Source: Pseudonocardiales bacterium (GTDB taxonomy: Bacteria; Actinomycetota; Actinomycetes; Mycobacteriales; Pseudonocardiaceae). From it: a stretch of 5,755 bases of DNA. The DNA is taken from the NCBI GenBank assembly GCA_025465385.1, contig JAODNG010000371.1, positions 1-5,755 of the forward strand, read 5' to 3'. Position 1 is the first letter of the stretch; the number at the start of each line of letters is the position of its first letter. A model generated the notes under the pieces. That model searched no databases, had not been told where the DNA came from, and saw only the letters and a list, made by a program, of their open reading frames with translations. This document shows positions 1 to 4,876 of this stretch, one piece after another. Both the position numbers and the translations under genes were made by a program.

Positions 1-485
1 CCGCGCGCTGCACGGAGCACAACAGCAGGCAACTGTTCGCCGGACTGGCCGCGGGTGAAGGTCTCGCTTTGACCAAGCTCGACGCGTTGGCGCGGGCGAG
101 TGGGCTGGACGAAGCCGCCCTGCGCGCCTACCAGCCCAAGGCTGGTTGCCAGGCATATCCGGCCTACCTGGCTTGGCTGTGCCTGTTCGGCGAACCGGCC
201 GACGTCGTCGTTGCGCTGATCGCCAACTTCGCCGCGTGGGGCGACTACTGCGCCACCATCACCGGCGCCATGCGCGAGCACTATGGGTTCGACGACGAGG
301 CGTGCGGCTTCTTCGACTTCTTTGCAACCCCGGTGCCGGAAGTCGAGGAGCAGGCCGTGGCCGCGCTGCAGGCCGGCATTGACGCGGGCCGGCAGTCCGC
401 CGAAGCGTTCACCTACGGCCGGCTGTTCCAGGCCTACGAGCTGATGTTCTGGAACACCATCGCGGATAGCGCCGCGAGGGACTGA
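1..485 (+). CDS. TenA/PqqC-like (haem-oxygenase-fold) protein, 5' truncated by window edge
   Basis: The reading frame is open from the first base (first whole codon at 3) to TGA at 483-485, giving 160 visible residues. A TTG at 69 follows a weak GAAGG, but the frame continues upstream with plausible protein sequence, so I take the gene to start outside the window. The visible part is all-helical and resembles the C-terminal two thirds of TenA/THI-4/PqqC proteins. It has a Q-A-Y-P-A-Y-L-A-W helix (visible residues 50-58), an aromatic W-G-D-Y-C helix (79-83), and a closing Y-E-L-M-F-W helix (145-150), whose Glu matches the conserved C-terminal active-site Glu of TenA. The catalytic Cys of true thiaminase II normally sits a few residues before the aromatic helix; here that place reads L-I-A-N-F and the nearest Cys is residue 83. 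I therefore do not call it a thiaminase. Such proteins can be enzymes (thiamine salvage, PQQ ring closure, di-iron oxidases) and are often misnamed transcriptional regulators. Family fairly sure, function unknown. Confidence 0.75.
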   Translation, partial: ARCTEHNSRQLFAGLAAGEGLALTKLDALARASGLDEAALRAYQPKAGCQAYPAYLAWLCLFGEPADVVVALIANFAAWGDYCATITGAMREHYGFDDEACGFFDFFATPVPEVEEQAVAALQAGIDAGRQSAEAFTYGRLFQAYELMFWNTIADSAARD

Positions 486-492
486 CCTCCCG

Positions 493-506
493 GCCGGCTC
501 GCCGGC
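493..506 (+). terminator. Possible GC-rich hairpin terminator after the TenA-like gene
   Basis: GCCGG, a CTCG loop and CCGGC form a 5-bp stem starting 7 nt after the stop codon. No T-run follows. Actinobacterial terminators often lack one, but a short GC stem is also common by chance in this composition. Confidence 0.25.
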
Positions 507-596
507 GCTACGAGAGCAGCCCCACCGGGACCTGCTGCGCCACGACCAGCACGCGTCTCACTCGTAGCCTAATTAGCGTATCCGTCGCCACAGTGC

Positions 597-625
597 TTGA
601 CGCGCGGCCGGTCCGAGCGCATCCT
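597..625 (+). promoter_or_regulatory. Candidate promoter of the FAD monooxygenase
   Basis: TTGACG at 597-602 is a good -35 match. After a 17-nt spacer comes CATCCT at 620-625, a weak -10. This would start a transcript near 632, leaving about a 25-30 nt leader before the gene. The 170-bp gap after the upstream gene fits an independent promoter. Just upstream, CTAATTAG (569-576), with matching TA/TA two bases further out, could be an operator, but nothing else supports that. Confidence 0.35.
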
Positions 626-654
626 CGACATATTCAACAAGTGATGAAAAAGAG

Positions 655-1902
655 ATGATCGAGATGACCGAGCGCACAGGCTGTGTGGTAATCGGTGGCG
701 GTCCGGCCGGCATGATGGCAGGGCTGCTGCTGGCCAGGGCCGGGGTCGAGGTGACGGTCCTGGAGAAGCACCCCGACTTCCTGCGGGACTTCCGCGGCGA
801 CACGGTGCACCCGTCGACCCTGACCCTGCTCGACGAACTGGGCCTCGGCGAGAAGTTCGACGCCGTGCCGCACAGCGAGCTCACCGTGGCCGGGTTCCCC
901 ACCGACGACGGCGGCATGATGAAGCTGGCCGACATGACCCGACTAAAGGTGTCGCACCCGTACATCGCGATGGTGCCACAGTGGGACTTCCTCGACCTGC
1001 TCGCCGATAGCGCCGCTAAAGAACAGACGTTCACGCTGCGGATGGAGACCGAGATGACCGGCCTGATCCGCGAAGGCGGCCGGGTCGCCGGGATCTACTA
1101 CAAGACGGCCGAGGGCACCGAGGGCGAGCTCCGCGCGGACCTGACCATCGCCGCTGACGGCCGCTGGTCACTGGCCCGGCGCGAGGCGGCCCTGGAGCCG
1201 AAGGAATACGACTGCCCGTTCGACGTCTGGTGGTTCCGCCTTTCCCGCCACGACAACGAGGGCGAAGGCATGCTGACCCCGCGGATGCGCCACCGCCGGT
1301 TCGCCGTGCCGCTGCCGCGCACCGGCTACTTCCAGGTTGCCTACCTCGCGCCGAAAGGCGCCGACCTCCGCAAGGAAGGCATCGAGGCGTTCCGCGCCAA
1401 CGTGACCGAGATCTGTCCAGAGTTCGCCGACCGGGTGCACGAGCTGCAGACGATGGACGACGTCAAGTTCCTCGATGTGCGGCTGAATCTGCTGGCCGAA
1501 TGGCACATCGACGGCCTGCTCTGCATCGGTGACGCGGCGCACGCCATGTCGCCGGTCGGCGGGGTGGGCATCAACCTGGCCGTGCAGGACGCCGTCGCCG
1601 CTGCGACGTTGCTGGCGGAGCCGCTTCGCCGTGGCCGGCCGACCCCGGCCGACCTCGCGAAGATCCGCTCGCGCCGCCTGCTGCCCACGATGCTGGTGCA
1701 GGGACTGCAGCGGGTACTGCACCGGATTGTGATGCGCCCGGTGATGGCGGGTAGGCGTAACGGGCCACCTGCGGCGATGATCAAGCTGTTCGCGCGATTC
1801 CCACGGCTGTCATATTTCCCGGCCCGGCTGCTGGGCCTCGGCTTCCGGCCCGAGCACGCCCCGGCCTTCGCGCGCCGCGCGATGGAGCGAGTCCAGTCCT
1901 AG
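655..1902 (+). CDS. FAD-dependent monooxygenase/oxidoreductase (FAD_binding_3, PHBH fold)
   Basis: 415 residues, a normal length for single-component flavin monooxygenases of the p-hydroxybenzoate hydroxylase/UbiH type. These use NAD(P)H and O2 to hydroxylate or epoxidise aromatic or polyketide-like substrates in the cytoplasm. The N-terminal Rossmann motif GGGPAG (residues 14-19) ends its second strand at Glu37, which holds the FAD ribose. R-G-D-T-V-H-P-S-T (47-55) is typical of the family. The DG motif A-D-G-R-W-S places Asp168-Gly169, and the second FAD motif G-D-A-A-H-A-M-S-P starts at 292. No membrane segment or signal peptide is evident. The start is either ATG 655 or ATG 664. The purine-rich AAAAAGAG ends directly against 655 but lies about 9-10 nt before 664, so 664 may be the true start. 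The substrate cannot be told from sequence. It lies 169 bp downstream of the TenA-like gene on the same strand. Its last 122 bp are overlapped by the antisense small-peptide frame. Confidence 0.93.
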   Translation: MIEMTERTGCVVIGGGPAGMMAGLLLARAGVEVTVLEKHPDFLRDFRGDTVHPSTLTLLDELGLGEKFDAVPHSELTVAGFPTDDGGMMKLADMTRLKVSHPYIAMVPQWDFLDLLADSAAKEQTFTLRMETEMTGLIREGGRVAGIYYKTAEGTEGELRADLTIAADGRWSLARREAALEPKEYDCPFDVWWFRLSRHDNEGEGMLTPRMRHRRFAVPLPRTGYFQVAYLAPKGADLRKEGIEAFRANVTEICPEFADRVHELQTMDDVKFLDVRLNLLAEWHIDGLLCIGDAAHAMSPVGGVGINLAVQDAVAAATLLAEPLRRGRPTPADLAKIRSRRLLPTMLVQGLQRVLHRIVMRPVMAGRRNGPPAAMIKLFARFPRLSYFPARLLGLGFRPEHAPAFARRAMERVQS

Positions 1903-2023
1903 AACCGCTGTTGGAATGGCCCCCATGTCCCCAGCCACCCCAATGGCCGCTATGGCCCCATCCGGACTCGTAACCCTTTTCGCTGCGATCGTAGCCAAGA
2001 CCGAAGAGTTCCTTGATCCTCAT
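1781..2023 (-). CDS. Small Gly/His/Trp/Tyr-rich peptide, candidate RiPP precursor or metal-binding peptide
   Basis: ATG at 2023-2021 is preceded by AAGGAG (2035-2030) with a 6-nt spacer, one of the best ribosome binding sites in the window. The product begins M-R-I-K-E-L-F-G-L-G-Y-D, a short charged, leader-like stretch. It continues with repeated Gly-aromatic and Gly-His steps: Y11, Y18, W22, W28, W31 and H24, H27, H33, H36. Residues 24-36 read HSGHWGGWGHGGH, almost symmetric, with two HxxH pairs. The first 40 codons lie wholly between the FAD gene and tetR. From codon 41 the frame runs antisense through the FAD gene to TGA at 1783-1781 (80 residues in all), and this tail is Arg/Ala/Pro-rich and looks like a shadow translation. 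An upstream GTG (2050) in frame has no ribosome site. The gene is divergent from tetR and shares operator-like palindromes with it, so it is probably TetR-controlled. I do not recognise the family. Alternatives are a structural Gly-rich peptide or a chance frame; the ribosome site and composition argue against chance. Confidence 0.55.
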   Translation of the reverse strand: MRIKELFGLGYDRSEKGYESGWGHSGHWGGWGHGGHSNSGSRTGLAPSRGARRPGRARAGSRGPAAGPGNMTAVGIARTA

Positions 2024-2029
2024 CTCTTT

Positions 2030-2035
2030 CTCCTT
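2030..2035 (-). promoter_or_regulatory. Ribosome binding site of the small peptide gene
   Basis: On the minus strand this reads AAGGAG, six nucleotides (AAAGAG) before ATG 2023-2021. The match to the anti-Shine-Dalgarno is near perfect at ideal spacing. It selects this ATG over the GTG at 2050. Confidence 0.65.
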
Positions 2036-2073
2036 CCGTTCCCAGGACACATTTCCTGGCTTGCACTCTGACC

Positions 2074-2087
2074 TAACTAACCAGTTA
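2074..2087. promoter_or_regulatory. TetR operator-like palindrome, site 1
   Basis: TAAC-TAACCA-GTTA. The arms extend one base further (C2073/G2088) to a 16-bp palindrome. The same TAAC-N6-GTTA form occurs at 2122 and 2199. This site lies between the possible small-peptide promoter and its ribosome site, where bound repressor would block transcription. Confidence 0.55.
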
Positions 2088-2095
2088 GATTCGGG

Positions 2096-2124
2096 TTCGT
2101 ATGAGCTGGCAGGTTAGACAATAA
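2096..2124 (-). promoter_or_regulatory. Possible promoter of the small peptide gene
   Basis: On the minus strand, TTATTG (2124-2119) and TACGAA (2101-2096) are separated by 17 nt. Both boxes are weak matches. Support comes mainly from position: operator site 2 covers the -35 box and operator site 1 lies just after the predicted start near 2089. The exact promoter is not fixed. Confidence 0.25.
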
Positions 2125-2135
2125 CCAGATAGTTA
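2122..2135. promoter_or_regulatory. TetR operator-like palindrome, site 2
   Basis: TAAC-CAGATA-GTTA. It shares TAACCAG-N-TAGTTA with site 3, differing at a single base (A2129 against G2206). The left half also pairs with GGTTA at 2112-2116, so a second, shifted inverted repeat is possible here. Confidence 0.6.
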
Positions 2136-2198
2136 CATTTCACTGTGCCCACGTCAGTGCGCCCCTCAGCTCGCCCGACGGTACGGATCGGTGGTCAA

Positions 2199-2212
2199 TA
2201 ACCAGGTAGTTA
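2199..2212. promoter_or_regulatory. TetR operator-like palindrome, site 3 (tetR promoter)
   Basis: TAAC-CAGGTA-GTTA. Around the same centre (2205.5) lie further arms GGTC (2193-2196) and GACC (2215-2218), making a 26-bp imperfect palindrome. It ends 30 bp before the tetR start and covers the likely -35 region, which fits autorepression. Confidence 0.65.
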
Positions 2213-2235
2213 CCGACCGGCCTTCGGTGTACGCT
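2207..2235 (+). promoter_or_regulatory. Candidate tetR promoter, possibly giving a leaderless transcript
   Basis: TACGCT at 2230-2235 fits the TAnnnT -10 pattern common in mycobacteria. The -35 position (2207-2212, TAGTTA) is poor and is the right half of operator site 3. The -10 box ends 7 nt before the GTG at 2243, so transcription would begin at or next to the start codon. This agrees with the lack of a ribosome site. Confidence 0.4.
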
Positions 2236-2242
2236 GCGACAC

Positions 2243-2866
2243 GTGCCGCCCGACTCGACCGCCACCAAGGCTCGGCTGCTGGACGCCGCCTTTGAGGAGT
2301 TCGCCCAGCATGGGCTGGCTGGCGCGCGGGTGGATCGGATCGCTGAGGCCGCCCAGGCCAACAAGCGCCTGATCTATGTCTACTACGGCAACAAAGAGCA
2401 GCTCTTCGACGCCGTCTTGACCCAACGTGTGGGCGCGCTGTTCGACGCCGTGCCGTTCACCGTCGAAGACCTGCCCCGTTTCGCGGGTGCCCTGTTCGAC
2501 CATCTCGTGGCCAGTCCCAAGCTGCTACGGCTGGGCAACTGGGACCAGCTGGAACGCGCGGATCCCGCCGCAGCCGACGTCGCACAGTTTCGCGACAAGA
2601 TCGAGGCCATCGCCAGGGCCCAGCAACACGGGATCGTCACCACCGACCTGGCACCGGCCGACCTGCTGGTGCTGCTCCTCGCGATGGTCACCTCCCGGTT
2701 CCACGTCGCGGATGCGGTCCTCGATGCCGCCACCGAGAACGGCTGGTCGCCGCAACGCCTCGCCCAGCACCGCGCAGCCATCGTCATCGCCGTCGGTCGC
2801 CTCGTGGCCCCCTCGCCGCACCCCAACCCCGATCCGCCCGGGCCTAACGTCATTCTGAGCTGCTGA
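2243..2866 (+). CDS. TetR-family transcriptional regulator
   Basis: 207 residues, normal for one-component dimeric TetR repressors. The N-terminal DNA-binding domain spans about residues 8-55. Helix 1 is A-R-L-L-D-A-A-F-E-E-F, followed by G-L-A-G-A-R-V and the helix-turn-helix around 30-49 (V-D-R-I-A-E-A-A ... K-R-L-I-Y-V-Y-Y), closed by G-N-K-E-Q-L-F. The C-terminal ligand/dimer domain is helical and less conserved; its ligand cannot be read from sequence. The last 19 or so residues are Pro-rich and look like an unstructured extension. The start is GTG 2243 with no ribosome site, probably leaderless. Three TAAC-N6-GTTA palindromes lie upstream, the last on its own promoter, so autorepression and control of the divergent small peptide gene are likely. 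It could also affect the FAD gene, though that gene starts 1.6 kb away and has no such palindrome in front. The 3' end overlaps the sigma factor gene tail to tail by 17 bp. Confidence 0.92.
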   Translation: MPPDSTATKARLLDAAFEEFAQHGLAGARVDRIAEAAQANKRLIYVYYGNKEQLFDAVLTQRVGALFDAVPFTVEDLPRFAGALFDHLVASPKLLRLGNWDQLERADPAAADVAQFRDKIEAIARAQQHGIVTTDLAPADLLVLLLAMVTSRFHVADAVLDAATENGWSPQRLAQHRAAIVIAVGRLVAPSPHPNPDPPGPNVILSC

Positions 2867-3776
2867 TGCTGTTGCGGAGCAGCGTCAGGGTTCGGCGGAG
2901 CACGCGCGAGACGTGCATCTGTGAGATGCCGACCTGCGCGGCGATTTGGGCCTGGGTCAGTTGGTGGAAGAACCGCAGTATGAGAATGGTGCGGTCGCGG
3001 GGCGTGAGCTCGGCCAGCACTGGACGCAACGTCTCCCGATGGTCAATCCGAGCCAGCTGGGCATCCAGGGCACTGACGAACTCGCCCAGCGTCGCGCTGC
3101 CCTCCCTGCAACCGAGCATGTCATCCAGCGACGAGCCGCGATACGCCTTTCCGGCTTGCAGTGCCTCGATCACCTCCGAGACCGGTACGCCCAGCCGGTC
3201 GGCGATCTCGCTGGGCCGGGGAGCACGCCCCAACTGTTGGGACAACTCGCCCAAGGTGCTCCGGATGGCGAGGTTCAGGTCCTTGAGCCGGCGCGGCACC
3301 CGCGTGGACCAGCCGTGGTCGCGGAAGTATCGGCGGACTTCGCCGGTAATCGTCGGAACCGCAAAAGACAAGAACTTGGAGCCACGGGCAGGTTCGAAAC
3401 GGTCAACCGCATTAATCAGACCGACAGTGGCCACCTGAACCAGGTCATCCAGAGGCTCACCGCGACCGGCAAAGCGGCGGGCTATGTGCTCGGCGACCGG
3501 AAGATAGCCACTGATCAGTTGCTCACGTCGCCACCGCCGGTCCGGATCGTGGGGCGCCAGCTCGGCATATCGGCGCTGCAGCGGAATCAAATGCTCGTAT
3601 TTGCCTTGCGCGGTCCGCGGCGACGGTGTCGACGGATCCGCAGCTGCGGCACCGTCCTGGGATAGCTGGCCAGGGACATGGAGGTCGGCAGGTGCGTTCG
3701 CGGCGACGCTGCCGCCGGCCATGAGCGGCGAGGCGATCTGCGCGGTCGCGTCGCCAGCAATCGACGCCCCGCTCAC
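2850..3776 (-). CDS. sigF: SigF/SigB-family RNA polymerase sigma factor
   Basis: 308 residues encoding a group 3 sigma factor of the SigF/SigB stress and development type. It directs RNA polymerase to a dedicated promoter set and is usually held inactive by an RsbW-type anti-sigma kinase. Region 2 spans about 85-160 (D-D-L-V-Q-V-A-T-V-G-L, then G-E-V-R-R-Y-F-R-D-H-G-W-S). Region 3 is about 161-215. Region 4 is 245-303, with helix-turn-helix T-Q-A-Q-I-A-A-Q-V-G-I-S-Q-M-H-V-S-R at 274-291, very close to mycobacterial SigF. The first 57 or so residues are an Ala-rich low-complexity extension, making it longer than M. tuberculosis SigF. GTG 3776 has GGAAAG about 9 nt upstream; a later ATG (3722) would remove 18 residues. 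Mycobacteria often carry several SigF paralogues, so the symbol gives the family, not strict orthology. No RsbW/UsfX-like gene lies just upstream: the 279 bp up to the next gene hold only a possible promoter and a hairpin. Confidence 0.94.
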   Translation of the reverse strand: MSGASIAGDATAQIASPLMAGGSVAANAPADLHVPGQLSQDGAAAADPSTPSPRTAQGKYEHLIPLQRRYAELAPHDPDRRWRREQLISGYLPVAEHIARRFAGRGEPLDDLVQVATVGLINAVDRFEPARGSKFLSFAVPTITGEVRRYFRDHGWSTRVPRRLKDLNLAIRSTLGELSQQLGRAPRPSEIADRLGVPVSEVIEALQAGKAYRGSSLDDMLGCREGSATLGEFVSALDAQLARIDHRETLRPVLAELTPRDRTILILRFFHQLTQAQIAAQVGISQMHVSRVLRRTLTLLRNSISSSE

Positions 3777-3831
3777 CTCGGCGCTCTTTCCGTGCCGGTC
3801 AACTGCCGGGCCGCGCAGCGGCGCTCAGGTG

Positions 3832-3861
3832 TCGATAGTGACATGTCCTCCCCGCCCTCAA
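3832..3861 (-). promoter_or_regulatory. Possible promoter of the sigma factor gene
   Basis: On the minus strand, TTGAGG (3861-3856) and TATCGA (3837-3832) are 18 nt apart, giving a leader of about 50 nt. I found no convincing GGTTT/GGGTA SigF-type promoter here, so autoregulation is not supported by what I can see. Confidence 0.25.
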
Positions 3862-3871
3862 TTCTGGATTC

Positions 3872-3888
3872 GGCTCGTGCGACGAGCC
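3872..3888. repeat. Perfect 7-bp hairpin upstream of the sigma factor gene
   Basis: GGCTCGT, loop GCG, ACGAGCC. A perfect stem with a 3-nt loop, about 95 bp before the sigma factor start. No T-run follows on either strand. It could be an operator, an attenuating hairpin, or the terminator of the upstream minus-strand gene. Confidence 0.45.
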
Positions 3889-4055
3889 CGGCAACAGAGA
3901 AATGCAGCAGCCCAGAACTTGACGAACTGTGGTGCGACCGTGCGGCTGTCTCAGCACCGCTCCAGGGCTGATGTCCGCTAACAGTGAGCCGCCCGACTCG
4001 CGCGCCGGGGCATGGGCAACCTCCGCTCAGTTGAGGTCCCCCGTCGGTGTGCTGC

Positions 4056-4490
4056 TCACCGGCAACTCCCGACGACGATGTTGAGGGTCGTCGCGGCTAC
4101 TTCCAGCATTGCGCAGACGTTCTGGCAATACTCCCCATCGCTGGCGCAGGAGTTGACCAGCGCTGCGCACGCCGCCTCATCGCCCACGGCCCGGGCGGCG
4201 ATGAAACGGCCCGCCCAGCGCACCGGTGGACGCACATCGTCGGCGTTCCCAATCGCCCCCGTGGTGTCAACCCACACGGGCATCACCAGCTCTCCAGGCA
4301 TCCCGGAGCCGCCCTGAGGAACCAGTATCGCGTCAGCTAAGCCGTACAAAAGCACCTGGATGCCGTCGCCGCCGTACCGATCATGCATCGCCTGCACATC
4401 GGCCCCGGTCTGCCTCCAGCTGCCAGCACGCGCATGGGATAGCGCGGTCGCGGTCAGCCTGACCGCGTCAGTGTATTCGTGGTGGTCCAC
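4056..4490 (-). CDS. Hypothetical protein, small soluble, Cys-containing
   Basis: 144 residues from GTG 4490 to TGA at 4058-4056, with GGGGGT about 6 nt before the start. Codon third positions are strongly G/C, as expected for a real gene here. The sequence looks like a globular mixed alpha/beta protein: an N-terminal helix (D-A-V-R-L-T-A-T-A-L), a middle Q-V-L-L-Y-G-L-A-D-A-I-L segment, then R-W-A-G-R-F-I-A-A-R-A-V-G-D and an A-M-L-E-V-A-A-T-T-L helix. It has no signal peptide, membrane span or familiar catalytic motif. Five Cys lie in the C-terminal third, two as C-Q-N-V-C, but they do not form a standard zinc or iron-sulfur motif. It reads in the same direction as the sigma factor gene but 279 bp upstream, so a shared transcript is possible but unproven. 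I do not recognise the family; its style resembles the many small conserved proteins of unknown role in mycobacteria. Confidence 0.72.
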   Translation of the reverse strand: MDHHEYTDAVRLTATALSHARAGSWRQTGADVQAMHDRYGGDGIQVLLYGLADAILVPQGGSGMPGELVMPVWVDTTGAIGNADDVRPPVRWAGRFIAARAVGDEAACAALVNSCASDGEYCQNVCAMLEVAATTLNIVVGSCR

Positions 4491-4753
4491 CGGTCACCCC
4501 CGAACAGGTCCTGGCCGACGGTGCTCGACGCGTCGGCGCTTGCCCGGCCTTCCCTCGTGCTGAGGTCGTGTGACGATCACGCCCTCCATTCGGGAAGCCG
4601 GTTCGTCTGGCGTCATTTGCCCTGCAGATTGACGAAAATCTCCGCCATGGTCGTTGTAGCCGATCGGTACGAGCAACAATCGCCTCCGACGCGCGGCGCC
4701 GTCATCGAGGGCAGCCATAAACTGAAACACCGGCTAGTCGCAATGAGAAGAGT

Positions 4754-4862
4754 CCTGCTAGCTGCAACATGCCGGCTCGGGTTGTGGCGAAGGGCCGACT
4801 AGGCGACCGACGGCGATGACGATGATGGCGGAACCGGCAATCACACGATTGCAGCTAGCAGG
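4754..4862. repeat. Perfect 14-bp inverted repeat enclosing 81 bp
   Basis: The left arm CCTGCTAGCTGCAA (4754-4767) is the exact reverse complement of the right arm TTGCAGCTAGCAGG (4849-4862). Inside, TGCCGG (4770-4775) and CCGGCA (4834-4839) pair again, offset by 2 nt on the left and 9 nt on the right, so an extended imperfect stem is possible. I see no direct repeat of flanking bases that would mark an insertion. Confidence 0.8.
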
Positions 4863-4876
4863 TACCGGAATACCAG
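4849..4876 (+). promoter_or_regulatory. Weak candidate fdhA promoter in the right arm of the inverted repeat
   Basis: TTGCAG (4849-4854), a 16-nt spacer, then TACCAG (4871-4876). The -35 match is fair and the -10 poor. It would give a leader of about 140 nt. Its -35 box lies inside the repeat arm. Confidence 0.22.

Noticed and set aside
569..576. CTAATTAG palindrome upstream of the FAD gene as a copy of the TetR operator
   Set aside because: It lacks the TAAC-N6-GTTA spacing; only a generic short AT palindrome.
573..1034. Minus-strand 153-codon frame over the start of the FAD monooxygenase
   Set aside because: Ser/Arg/Pro-rich shadow of a well-supported gene; no motif of its own.
2024..2050. 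Upstream GTG (2050) extending the small peptide by nine residues
   Set aside because: No ribosome site before it, and the added codons themselves contain the AAGGAG that serves the ATG at 2023.
2383..2853. Minus-strand 156-codon frame opposite tetR
   Set aside because: Antisense of a clear TetR domain, low-complexity composition, no ribosome site.
2946..3665. Long plus-strand open frame (239 codons) opposite the sigma factor gene
   Set aside because: It is the antisense shadow of clear sigma factor coding sequence, has no ribosome site and no recognisable domain.
4494..4730. Minus-strand 78-codon frame ending 3 nt before the hypothetical gene
   Set aside because: The tight spacing is suggestive, but third-position G/C is only about 62%, the second half is Arg-rich, and there is no ribosome site or recognisable motif. 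Kept only as part of the gene-free region.
4479..4802. Plus-strand 107-codon frame in the same region
   Set aside because: Partly antisense to the hypothetical gene, composition like a shadow frame, no upstream ribosome site.
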